From Verrucomicrobiota bacterium (GTDB taxonomy: Bacteria > Verrucomicrobiota > Verrucomicrobiia > Chthoniobacterales > UBA10450), in the NCBI GenBank assembly GCA_019244415.1, contig JAFASN010000067.1:1-40585 (forward strand): a DNA stretch of 40,585 bases. The letters are read 5' to 3'. The notes beneath the pieces were generated by a model. The model ran no database searches and was not told the DNA's origin. It worked only from the letters and a program-made list of their open reading frames with translations. Below are positions 33,321 through 40,585 of this stretch, piece after piece. A program made the translations under genes and the position numbers. Positions within the stretch are counted from its first letter, which is position 1; every line of letters starts with the position of its first letter.

Positions 33321-34334
33321 TCACGCCGCTCTGGTCTTCGCCGTTCGGTCCATCTCCTGCGCGTGACGTTCGCCGAAAAGAGAACGGATCACATCTTCAA
33401 TCGGCATTTCCTGCACGTTGATGTCGCTCACGTTGCAATGCTGAAGTAATTTCCGCGCTGTTTCCGTCACCTGGGCGCGCGGTACTTTCAGTTGCACTGA
33501 AACTGGCGTTTGCGACACGACTTCACCGAAGGACGAGAAATCGTGCTGTGTGCCGTCGGGAAAACTGAGGCTGATAACCTTGTCGCCGGAAAAACGATCC
33601 ACGATTTCATCGAGCGGCCCATCAAAGAAAATTGCCCCGCGATCAATGATGATGACGCGGTCGCACAGCTCCGCGATGTCCTGCATGTAATGGCTGGTCA
33701 GCATGGTGACGATGCGATGCTCGGAGTTATAGATGCGCAGGAACTCGCGCACACGCTTCTGGCTCACGACATCCAGACCGATGGTCGGCTCATCGAGGAA
33801 GAGTACACGCGGCTCATGAATGAGCGCACTAATCAGTTCCATCTTCATCCGTTCACCCAGCGAAAGCTCGCGCACCATTACGTTCATCTTGTCCGTCACT
33901 TCGAGCAGCTCACTCAAGCCGCCGACGACTTTCCTGAAGCGTTTACGATCGATCCCGTAAATGGCGCGATTCAATTCCAGCGATTCCTGGGCGGGCAAAT
34001 CCCACCAGAGCGCATTCTTCTGTCCCATGAGCAGGCTGAATTGCCGTTTCATCTCGTTCTTGCGTTCCCACGGCACAAAACCGAGGACACGCGCTTCACC
34101 AGAAGTCGGGTTCAGCAGCCCCGATAACATCTTCAGCACCGTTGTTTTGCCCGCGCCATTCGGGCCGAGGAAACCGACAAACTCGCCCTCCTCGATTTGA
34201 AAAGTGACGTGATCCGCCGCGCGCGTCTCATCATAGCGCCGGTGCACGAGCCCTTTGATCGCACCGCGTAATCCGCTCTCCTTTCGGTAAGTACGGTAAA
34301 CCTTGGTCAGATCACGTGCTTCGATCGTGCTCAT
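33321..34334 (-). CDS. ABC transporter ATP-binding protein (ABC-2 exporter type)
   Basis: The 337-residue ATPase has Walker A in FLGPNGAGKTT, the ABC signature LSLGERMKMEL and Walker B VLFLDEPTIGLD, followed by an extra C-terminal domain of about 90 residues. It resembles the COG4586-type group, in which the ATPase is normally paired with two ABC-2 permeases. None is present here; the only co-transcribed membrane protein is the HExxH protein downstream. The frame is open 17 codons further up, but the ATG at 34334 gives the family start MSTIEARDLTKVY and sits four bases after vapC. The exported substrate is unknown. Confidence 0.88.
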   Translation of the reverse strand: MSTIEARDLTKVYRTYRKESGLRGAIKGLVHRRYDETRAADHVTFQIEEGEFVGFLGPNGAGKTTVLKMLSGLLNPTSGEARVLGFVPWERKNEMKRQFSLLMGQKNALWWDLPAQESLELNRAIYGIDRKRFRKVVGGLSELLEVTDKMNVMVRELSLGERMKMELISALIHEPRVLFLDEPTIGLDVVSQKRVREFLRIYNSEHRIVTMLTSHYMQDIAELCDRVIIIDRGAIFFDGPLDEIVDRFSGDKVISLSFPDGTQHDFSSFGEVVSQTPVSVQLKVPRAQVTETARKLLQHCNVSDINVQEMPIEDVIRSLFGERHAQEMDRTAKTRAA

Positions 34335-34338
34335 TGAA

Positions 34339-34716
34339 TCACCATTCCGCCAGTCGAAGCTCAGGCACGCTTTGGAAATGCTCATCTCGCGTGAGCAGTT
34401 CCGCGTCGAGGCGATAGGCGCACACCGCGATAATTAAATCGGCCAGCGGCATGGCCTTCCCCGCCCGATCAAGATGCCAGGCAAGTTCCTCCGTTTGCTT
34501 CCAGGCAACCCAGTCCATCGGCACATGCACGAGGAGATCAAAAAAGGCCGCAAATTTGTCGCGGCGCCCCTTTGGAATGATTCCACGCAGCACCTCGCAG
34601 CGCACCACATCGCAAGTTGCTACACTTAATCGATCGAATCGCGCCACCAGCTCTGCGGCGGGATCCAAGCCGCTTCGCAGCAAGTGAATGTAAACAGATG
34701 AATCAACGAGAACCAC
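34339..34716 (-). CDS. vapC: PIN-domain toxin (VapC)
   Basis: VapC toxins are Mg-dependent ribonucleases that cut tRNA or rRNA when released from VapB. The 125-residue PIN domain has the expected acidic residues: Asp5 (LVDSSVYI), Glu41 (RCEVLRG), Asp93 (LADLIIA) and Asp111 (LTRDEHF). Its ATG overlaps the end of the antitoxin gene by 14 bases, the usual coupled arrangement. It is followed four bases later by the ABC ATPase start, so the module is inserted at the head of that unit. Confidence 0.88.
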   Translation of the reverse strand: MVLVDSSVYIHLLRSGLDPAAELVARFDRLSVATCDVVRCEVLRGIIPKGRRDKFAAFFDLLVHVPMDWVAWKQTEELAWHLDRAGKAMPLADLIIAVCAYRLDAELLTRDEHFQSVPELRLAEW

Positions 34717-34963
34717 GTTTTGTGCGGTTGCGCATTGGCTTTTCTGCCAAACGCAGACGCATCAAGTCGTAATTTGGATCAACAGAATTCTTCCACTCCC
34801 CAGGGGTCAACTTTTCGCGCTCGGCTAGAAAGCGGGCTAACTTCTTGTCTCTTTCCAATTCCTTCAAAGCCAACTCGACCGTCTCCGTCTTGGTCTTCAA
34901 TCCAGTTAATTTCATCACACGAGAAAGCAGCGCCTCATCGATGAACATGGTCATCTTCGTCAT
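34703..34963 (-). CDS. vapB: VapB-type antitoxin (ribbon-helix-helix, DUF2191-like)
   Basis: The 86-residue product starts with an RHH-type segment (MFIDEALLSRVMKLTGLKTKTE) and continues with a charged C-terminal region that should wrap the toxin. It would neutralise VapC and repress its own promoter by DNA binding. Two close ATGs exist (34963 and 34954); the open frame extends upstream into the dxs gene, which is not plausible as coding. It lies 53 bases downstream of the dxs stop. Confidence 0.82.
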   Translation of the reverse strand: MTKMTMFIDEALLSRVMKLTGLKTKTETVELALKELERDKKLARFLAEREKLTPGEWKNSVDPNYDLMRLRLAEKPMRNRTKRGSR

Positions 34964-35016
34964 CGCTGGGAAACAATATGGCACGGCTGCCATATCTGCA
35001 ACGAAACAAACCGATT

Positions 35017-36930
35017 CTAGGCTGCGCTCGTTCGCGCTGGCTGCTTGCGTACAAGCGGCATTACTTTTGCCACCAGCGCTTCCGCGGTGATGCCATGTTT
35101 TTTGCGCAGGATGGGAATGGTGCCGTGTTCGATGAATTGGTCCGGCCAGCCGATGCGTACCACCGGCGTGCTGATCATTTGTGAATGGAGATACTCCATC
35201 ACCGCGCAACCGAACCCGTTGTGCAGCACGTGATCTTCCAGAGTCGCGACTACCTGAACACTACACGCGAAAAACTCGAGCGTACCGGTGTCGATCGGCT
35301 TAATCCAGCGAGGATTAATCAGCGCGACCGAAACGCCCTGTGCCTCGAGCAACTTCGCCGCTTCCTGCCCCACCTCGAACATGTTGCCCAGGCCGAAAAT
35401 GGCAACGTCGCGCCCGTGCTGCACTACTTCGGCTTTGCCAATATCGAGCAGTTTCGGGTGCTCCTTCGGTTTTGCCCCGGTACCGACACCGCGCGGATAA
35501 CGAATGGCGATGGGGCCGGAGTTGTAATTGGCCATCGTCCAAAGCATATCCACAAACTCCCCTTCATCCTTCGGCTGCATGTGCACGATGTTGGGGATGT
35601 GGCGCAAGTAGCCGATATCGAACAAGCCGTGATGCGTCGGCCCGTCGTCGCCGCTGAGGCCGGCGCGATCCATGCAAAGCGCGACGTTCAGGTTTTGCAG
35701 CGCGATGTCGTGAATGATCATGTCGTAGGCGCGTTGCATGAAGGTTGAATAAATCGTCAGGAAAGGTTTCAGGCCTTGCGTCGCGAGGCCGCACGCGAAG
35801 AGCGCGGCATGCTCCTCCGCGATGCCCACGTCATAGTACCGATCCGGATGTTTGGCCTGGAAAAATCCAAGCCCGGTGCCGCTTGGCATCGCCGCAGTAA
35901 TGGCGACGATGTTCCGGTTGGCATCGGCGAATTTCGCCAGCGTTTTGCCCAAGTGCTCAGAGTACGTGGGCGTGGGCGTGGGCGCGGTCTCGCCCGTCTC
36001 GAGCTTGTACTTGCCCAGGCCATGGAACTTGTCCGGCTTGGCAATGGCGGGCTCGTAACCTTTGCCTTTCTTGGTCAGGATGTGCAGCAGCACTGGCTCA
36101 TCCTGCGTCTTGAGAAACTCGAACGTTTTGATGAGAAGCGGAATGTCGTGGCCATCGATCGGGCCGAAGTAGCGCAACCCGAGCTCTTCAAAAATCACGC
36201 TTGGCACGAGCAGGTTCTTCACGCCTTCTTCGACCTTGTGCGCGAGATGGGCCGCGGTCTTGCCGGCGATAGCTTCGATGAACCGGCGTGCCTTATCGTG
36301 CAGCCCGGAAAACGTGGGGCTGGTCGCGATTGAGTTTAGGTAGCTGGCGATGGCGCCGACATTTCTCGCAATCGACCATTCGTTGTCGTTAAGTACAACA
36401 ATGAAGCGTTTGGTCTGGGATTTCGCGTTGTTCAGCGCTTCATAACTGATCCCGCAGGTGAATGCCGCGTCGCCCGCGACGACAACGACGTTTTCATCGC
36501 CGCGACGAAGATCCCGGCCGACGGCCATTCCCAAGCCTGCCGACAACGCTGTGCCGGCGTGACCGGCGCCGTAGCAATCGTGCTCGCTTTCGGTGCGCAG
36601 CAGGAACCCATTCAGCCCCTGGTACTGCCGCATGGTGTGGATGCGGTCGAGCCGGCCGGTGAACATTTTGTGCACGTAACCCTGGTGGCTGACGTCAAAG
36701 ACGAAACGGTCTTTGGGCGTGTCGAAGACGCGATGCAGCGCGATGGTGAGCTCGACCACACCGAGGTTCGGTCCAAGATGACCGCCGGTTTGCGAAAGGA
36801 CGTTGATCAGCTCTTCGCGCACTTCCTGCGCGAGCTGCGGCAGGTCCTTTTCCGGAATGGTTTTGATGTCGGCCGGCCCGTGAATCGCATCGAGCAGCCG
36901 CACCGGTTTTTCAGAAGAGGCTGACGTCAT
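35017..36930 (-). CDS. dxs: 1-deoxy-D-xylulose-5-phosphate synthase (Dxs)
   Basis: Dxs condenses pyruvate and glyceraldehyde 3-phosphate, using thiamine diphosphate, as the first step of the MEP isoprenoid pathway; its product also feeds thiazole synthesis. The 637-residue protein has GGHLGPNLGVVELT, a thiamine-binding segment GDAAFTCGISYEALNN (the common form is GDGA-TGG), YFGPIDGHD, the glutamate of AEEHAALFA, and DRAGLSGDDGPTHHG. The frame is open to a TTG six codons up, but the ATG at 36930 has an excellent Shine-Dalgarno (AAGGAGA, five bases upstream) and is preferred. It overlaps the xseB end by 20 bases. Confidence 0.95.
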   Translation of the reverse strand: MTSASSEKPVRLLDAIHGPADIKTIPEKDLPQLAQEVREELINVLSQTGGHLGPNLGVVELTIALHRVFDTPKDRFVFDVSHQGYVHKMFTGRLDRIHTMRQYQGLNGFLLRTESEHDCYGAGHAGTALSAGLGMAVGRDLRRGDENVVVVAGDAAFTCGISYEALNNAKSQTKRFIVVLNDNEWSIARNVGAIASYLNSIATSPTFSGLHDKARRFIEAIAGKTAAHLAHKVEEGVKNLLVPSVIFEELGLRYFGPIDGHDIPLLIKTFEFLKTQDEPVLLHILTKKGKGYEPAIAKPDKFHGLGKYKLETGETAPTPTPTYSEHLGKTLAKFADANRNIVAITAAMPSGTGLGFFQAKHPDRYYDVGIAEEHAALFACGLATQGLKPFLTIYSTFMQRAYDMIIHDIALQNLNVALCMDRAGLSGDDGPTHHGLFDIGYLRHIPNIVHMQPKDEGEFVDMLWTMANYNSGPIAIRYPRGVGTGAKPKEHPKLLDIGKAEVVQHGRDVAIFGLGNMFEVGQEAAKLLEAQGVSVALINPRWIKPIDTGTLEFFACSVQVVATLEDHVLHNGFGCAVMEYLHSQMISTPVVRIGWPDQFIEHGTIPILRKKHGITAEALVAKVMPLVRKQPARTSAA

Positions 36931-37219
36931 CGTTCTCCTTATTCTCAATCGCAGTTGTAGCGGCGGGCGCGCTTGGCGTGTCGGCCGCTGCGAAATCCTT
37001 GATGGTTACCTTGCCGTTGTGATCGCGCGTAATGATCTCGATCTTCTGCTCTGCGCGCGCGAGGCGTTCCTGGCAAATCTTCACCAGCTTCATCCCTTCT
37101 TCATAGCGGGTAAGCAAGTCATCCAGCAGCATTTTGCCGGACTCCATTTCGTCCACGATGGATTCGAGCCGTTCCATCGCTTTCTCAAAGCTAAGCTCGG
37201 CTGGCACATTCTTTGGCAT
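36911..37219 (-). CDS. xseB: exodeoxyribonuclease VII small subunit (XseB)
   Basis: XseB is the helical regulatory subunit of the single-strand-specific exonuclease VII. The 102-residue product has the family core LSFEKAMERLESIVDEMESG, then LLDDLLTRYEEGMKLVKICQ and LARAEQKIEI; the tail beyond residue 70 is Ala/Thr-rich. The frame opens at 37270, but the ATG at 37219 gives the family start. It overlaps dxs, as is common for this gene pair in other bacteria. xseA is not in the window. Confidence 0.92.
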   Translation of the reverse strand: MPKNVPAELSFEKAMERLESIVDEMESGKMLLDDLLTRYEEGMKLVKICQERLARAEQKIEIITRDHNGKVTIKDFAAADTPSAPAATTAIENKENDDVSLF

Positions 37220-37279
37220 GAGCAGCCCGCAATGTAGGCATACGCGAGGAAAAACGCGACCTTTCAGCAAATGATCCTG

Positions 37280-37299
37280 AGTACAGTTACTTCCGTACT
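37280..37299. repeat. AGTAC inverted pair in the kinase-xseB gap
   Basis: AGTAC at 37280-37284 and GTACT at 37295-37299 form an inverted pair 10 bases apart, inside the 137-base gap between the PAS kinase gene and xseB that must carry the xseB-dxs promoter. It may be a binding or methylation site. Apart from this the gap shows nothing recognisable. Confidence 0.4.
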
Positions 37300-37356
37300 A
37301 AGGCTGCGACATCCACTTGTCTGAGCGCGCATTCCTGCCCACAAACTTCCCTCTCG

Positions 37357-40300
37357 TCAGGTTTTTGTGCGTCGCAGCGGTACGCGACACGTCACGCTGG
37401 TGCCACGTCCACGCGCTGACTCGACTCGCAGCGTTCCGCCGACCGCACGCGCGCGGTATTGCATAATGTGGGTGCCGAGACCGCGGCCGCGCCGGCGCTT
37501 GCCTTCTCCGTCATCGCTCACGGTGAGTACGAGTTCGCCGTTTGTGCGCTCGAGGCTGATAACGATTTCGTTCGCTTTAGCGTGTTTGATTGAATTAGTC
37601 ACCGCTTCCTGAGCGATGCGGTAGAGGTTCACCGCGACGTTTTCGTCCAGGCGCAGTGAACGCGGGCAATCGCACCGGCAGCTGATGTGATCGTTCGTGT
37701 GCGAGCAAAGCTCGCGCAGAGCTGAAGGCAATCCGGATGCGCCAAGCTCCATCGGGTGAAAGCCGCGAGCAAGATCGCGCGCCAGGCCCGCGTTGGCGTT
37801 GACGGTTTCGGCGGCTTCGGTAAGGGAATCCGCCGCGACTCTGCTCTGGGCCGCTATAGCTTTTGCGCGCGACTTGAGCAAGAACGCCGTCGCCGTCAGC
37901 TCCTGGCAAAGGCTGTCGTGCAGATCCTGGCTGATGCGCGCTCGTTCCTCTTCGGTGATGCGAAGGATCTGTTTTTCCAGCATCTGACGCTGCTCCATGG
38001 CCTGATGCAATTTCGCGTTTGCACCCTGTAACTCCGCCGTGCGCTCCTGCACGCGCCGCTCGAGTTCCTCATGCGCGCGACGCAACTGTTCTTCGCCCTC
38101 GCGCTGGCTGGTGGCATCGCGCGCAATCTTGGCGAACCCGCGCAGCGCGCCCGTTTTTTCGTCGTCGAGCCGCCGCATCACGCCATCGACCCAGATGCGC
38201 GTTCCGTCCTTGCGCATATGCCAGCGCTGGTCCGGCGCAGTGCCATTCCGTAGCGCGACGTCGATCTCCTTTTCCTCCTCTTCGCGCGCGCGATCTTCTG
38301 GCGTAAAAATCAGCTCGCCGCTTTGGCCAACCGCTTCCGCCGCGCTCCAGCCGAAAACGCGCTCGGCGCCGGTACTCCAGTAAGTGATAACGTTACTCGG
38401 ATCGAGCAGGAACATGGCGTATTCTTTCGCTTCCTCGACCAGCAGCTCGAAGCGCTCCTTCGTCACGTTGAGCGCGGCGGTCTGCTCTTTATCCCCAGTG
38501 ACGTCCTGCGCCACGCCAGCGATGCGCGTGATTTCGCCACCGTCATTGCGAATAGGAAAACCGGTATCGCGAATCCAGCGCTGCTCGCCGTCACTCGCTC
38601 GTTGTATCCGATAATTGCGAACGAAAGTGCCGCCCGCCAGCGCCTCCTGCAATCCTGAGCTCGCCTTCTCGCGATCCTCTGCCACGACGACGTCTAGCCG
38701 CTTTTGCCGGTCAGCCATGACGCGGTCGCGCGGCTGACCAAACATTTTCTCATAGATCGGATTGATGTATTCGACCTTCCTCGTTTTCGCATCCAGAATC
38801 CAAAAAACATCTGCCGAGTTTTCCGCGAATTGCCGGAAGCGCCCTTCGCTCTCGCGCAACGCTTCTTCCGTTTGTTTCCGCGCGGTAATGTCGGTGTGCC
38901 AGATCACTGCGCCACCTCCGGCGGTACTGAGCGGGCTCACGTTCACGATGAACCAACGAAACGCAGTCGGAGAGTGGCACGGGTACTCGAACTCAAACGC
39001 CCGCGAAGTCCCGTTCAAAATCGCCTCGATCCCATCCCCAATGCGTTGCGCATCAAGCGTCCCCTTATCCGCGGCACGCCGTGTCACCTTCAGATAATTT
39101 TCGCCGATGCCGTAGTTCGGCGAATCATACCCGTTTTCGAGCGCGAAATCTTTCCACGATTGGTTTACATCCAAAATCACGCCATTCCGGTCGAGGATCG
39201 CGATCATGGATGAGAACGAGTCGAGCGTGGAGCGGACAAATTGTTCGCTTTCCCTCAACTGCTGTTCGCTTTCCCTCAATTGCTGTTCGCTTTCCTGCCG
39301 ACCCGTAATGTCCAGGGCCATGCCGACGATGAACCGCCGCCCGTCGCGCAATGTTCCCGGCGCTGACGCGCTGAAACTCCAGTGCCGCATTTCACCGCCG
39401 CGCGTCTTGATTGGGAACTCGATATTCGTCACGCGCGTTCCGCCTTTGAACAGCTCCTGCATGTGCGCGCGCAGCGCGTTCGCGCCTTCGCCGTAGGCGT
39501 TGTTCAGCCACGCATCGAAGCTCTGCATCTCTTCTGCGGAGTAACCGGTCAATTCCGTCCACGTCCGGCTGATTTGCAGCACCTGCCCGTCCTCGGCGTG
39601 CATAATGATCGGGATCGGTGCATCCTCGATCGCGCGGCGGAATTGTTCCTCGCTTTCGCGCAACGCCTCCTCCGCTTCCCGGCGCGCCGTCACGTCGATA
39701 AAGCTGATGACGACGCCTTCAATCCGCTCGTCGAGCGAACGATACGGCGCCATGCGGACAACGAACCAATTCCCGTTCGCCTGGATTTCGGAGGAATGTT
39801 TTTCCAGCGTCGCGAGCACGTGCCGCGCATGCTGCATGAGCTCCGGATAATTAATCTTGTTCGTGATGTCGGAGAGGGGTCGCCCGATGTCGCCTGGAAT
39901 GAGGTTGAACAAGTCCTGCACGCGCGGCGTGAAACGTTTCACGCGCAGCTTGCGATCGAGAAAAATGGTGCCGATGTCGGTGGACGCCATCAGGTTTTGC
40001 AGGTCGCTGTTGGCCCGGCTGAGCTCGTCGAGGTTGCTCTTCAGCTCGGCGTTTACCGTCGTCAGCTCTTCGTTGATCGACTGCAATTCCTCCCGGCTCG
40101 TCTCCAGCTCTTCGGTCGCGCTGCGCAGCTCTTCGTTCATCGCCTGCAGCTCTTCGTTCGAAGCTTTCAGCTCTTCGGTCGAGGCTTCGTATTGCTGCAC
40201 CGTCGCGTTCAACTGCGAGCGCAACTGCCGGATTTCGTTTTCGAGATGAACGGTGACTTCCTCGTGCGGCTGCTCGACGTGCTCTCCGGTTTGCGGAACG

Positions 40301-40585
40301 GCCACGCCCGCGTCTTCGAAAATGATGAGGAAGAACTTCTCCGCTTCGCCGTCGCTTCGGCCTAACAAGTCGCCGCTCAACGCTGCCGGACGCACCTGCA
40401 CGTTGACCGCGCGCGTGCCGCCTTCGTGCTGCACGGCGATGTTCTTCAAAGAAACGTTCGCGCCCGATTGGCCGGCGCGGAAGAGTGCGGTGCGCAGCTC
40501 CGGCCGGAGCGAATCGTCCACCAGCTTGAGCACGTTGGCCGACGGCTCACCGGCGCTGAAATGCAGATATGCGGTCGCGTTTGGC
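37357..40585 (-). CDS. multi-PAS sensor histidine kinase, C-terminal part of a CheB/CheR-type hybrid (partial, runs off the right edge)
   Basis: The frame is open to the window edge, and the region after 40533 continues the protein (AYLHFSAGEPSANV-type residues), so the 5' end is missing. What is visible starts with the tail of a CheB/CheR-PAS hybrid. A long Glu/Leu coiled coil follows (roughly 90-190, counted from the codon at 40533), repeating EELQ/NEEL units characteristic of such hybrids. About five PAS segments follow, each ending in a DVTA/DITG-type C-cap. The last part is a HisKA_3/NarX-type kinase with the phosphorylated His872 (DLHDSLCQ, codon at 37918-37920), the N box LYRIAQEAVTNSIKHA and a DDGEG G box. 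It should sense signals and phosphorylate an unseen response regulator. Confidence 0.88.
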   Translation of the reverse strand, partial: PNATAYLHFSAGEPSANVLKLVDDSLRPELRTALFRAGQSGANVSLKNIAVQHEGGTRAVNVQVRPAALSGDLLGRSDGEAEKFFLIIFEDAGVAVPQTGEHVEQPHEEVTVHLENEIRQLRSQLNATVQQYEASTEELKASNEELQAMNEELRSATEELETSREELQSINEELTTVNAELKSNLDELSRANSDLQNLMASTDIGTIFLDRKLRVKRFTPRVQDLFNLIPGDIGRPLSDITNKINYPELMQHARHVLATLEKHSSEIQANGNWFVVRMAPYRSLDERIEGVVISFIDVTARREAEEALRESEEQFRRAIEDAPIPIIMHAEDGQVLQISRTWTELTGYSAEEMQSFDAWLNNAYGEGANALRAHMQELFKGGTRVTNIEFPIKTRGGEMRHWSFSASAPGTLRDGRRFIVGMALDITGRQESEQQLRESEQQLRESEQFVRSTLDSFSSMIAILDRNGVILDVNQSWKDFALENGYDSPNYGIGENYLKVTRRAADKGTLDAQRIGDGIEAILNGTSRAFEFEYPCHSPTAFRWFIVNVSPLSTAGGGAVIWHTDITARKQTEEALRESEGRFRQFAENSADVFWILDAKTRKVEYINPIYEKMFGQPRDRVMADRQKRLDVVVAEDREKASSGLQEALAGGTFVRNYRIQRASDGEQRWIRDTGFPIRNDGGEITRIAGVAQDVTGDKEQTAALNVTKERFELLVEEAKEYAMFLLDPSNVITYWSTGAERVFGWSAAEAVGQSGELIFTPEDRAREEEEKEIDVALRNGTAPDQRWHMRKDGTRIWVDGVMRRLDDEKTGALRGFAKIARDATSQREGEEQLRRAHEELERRVQERTAELQGANAKLHQAMEQRQMLEKQILRITEEERARISQDLHDSLCQELTATAFLLKSRAKAIAAQSRVAADSLTEAAETVNANAGLARDLARGFHPMELGASGLPSALRELCSHTNDHISCRCDCPRSLRLDENVAVNLYRIAQEAVTNSIKHAKANEIVISLERTNGELVLTVSDDGEGKRRRGRGLGTHIMQYRARAVGGTLRVESARGRGTSVTCRVPLRRTKT
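39242..39296. repeat. 21-bp tandem repeat within the PAS kinase gene
   Basis: Units at 39242-39262 and 39263-39283 differ at one base, and a partial third copy follows to about 39296. On the - strand each encodes the heptad-like ESEQQLR linker between two PAS segments. The length is a multiple of three, so copy-number changes would alter the linker without a frameshift. Confidence 0.7.

Noticed and set aside
39382-40365. 327-codon open frame on the + strand
   Set aside because: Antisense to the PAS kinase coiled coil; its repetitive Phe/Gln/Leu pattern is simply the complement of the EEL-rich coding repeats.
1-40585. Simple over-representation of the tetramer GTAC
   Set aside because: The count of about 155 is close to the expectation from base composition alone; only the flanking-base bias (AGTAC/GTACT) and the GTA-C codon context are notable.
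1-40585. CRISPR arrays, tRNA/rRNA genes, IS elements, prophage genes
   Set aside because: No regularly spaced repeats, no cloverleaf or rRNA-like stretch, and no transposase, integrase or phage structural protein was seen on either strand.

Overview
The window is GC-rich (roughly 58% by eye), densely coded, and consists of ordinary chromosomal bacterial genes with no phage or insertion-sequence signature. The flavour of the proteins suggests a soil verrucomicrobium of the Spartobacteria/Chthoniobacterales type: a system II cytochrome c synthase with an N-terminal extension, a DUF2891 protein, many small secreted hydrolases, and a CheB/CheR-type PAS histidine kinase. That placement is an inference from general familiarity, not from a search. 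No rRNA, tRNA, CRISPR array or IS element was recognised, and no gene-free stretch exceeds about 200 bases.

Layout. 1-1653 (+): the tail of an unknown gene, scpA, and an atypical SDR protein. 1671-10202 (-): an eight-gene, almost entirely overlapping arginine operon. In transcription order it is argD, an acetyl/succinylornithine-type carbamoyltransferase, argB, an argE-like deacylase, argH, argG, an unassigned P-loop protein, argC. A secreted alpha/beta hydrolase lies just upstream on the same strand. 11358-14300 (+): DUF2891 protein and CcsA. 14343-15989 (-): Deg-type protease. 16099-19699: MBL hydrolase, GmhA (-), secreted NlpC/P60-like protein, a secreted protein of unknown role, SufE-like protein. 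19771-25867 (+): carB, secreted cyclophilin, N-carbamoylputrescine amidase, YhaM-like exonuclease. 25901-27576 (-): orphan DNA methyltransferase plus a secreted hydrolase. 27676-29835 (+): thiG and an acyltransferase. 29879-30277 (-): hypothetical. 30376-32420 (+): archaeal-type ornithine cyclodeaminase and arginine dihydrolase. 32465-37219 (-): xseB-dxs, vapBC, an ABC ATPase and a membrane HExxH protein. 37357 to the right edge (-): a multi-PAS histidine kinase.

How the genes work together. Arginine metabolism dominates. The operon matches the transcarbamylase-variant route known from Xanthomonas (acetylated intermediates) and Bacteroides (succinylated ones): the acylated ornithine is carbamoylated first and the acyl group is removed from the acylcitrulline. 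Residues in the carbamoyltransferase favour the succinyl form. carB supplies carbamoyl phosphate. The OCD-like/dihydrolase gene pair looks like the cyanobacterial bifunctional AgrE/ArgZ protein split in two, giving arginine to ornithine to proline. The operon has no gene recognisable as the first-step N-acyltransferase (argA/argJ), but it does contain an unassigned P-loop protein between argG and argC. This is the most promising unexplained element of the window.

A sequence-level feature also stands out. The pentamer AGTAC/GTACT is unusually common relative to other GTAC contexts, the rare valine codon GTA is used almost only before C, and GTAC pairs sit as inverted repeats in several promoter gaps. 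An orphan SPPY-type methyltransferase lies in the same window; any link is speculative.
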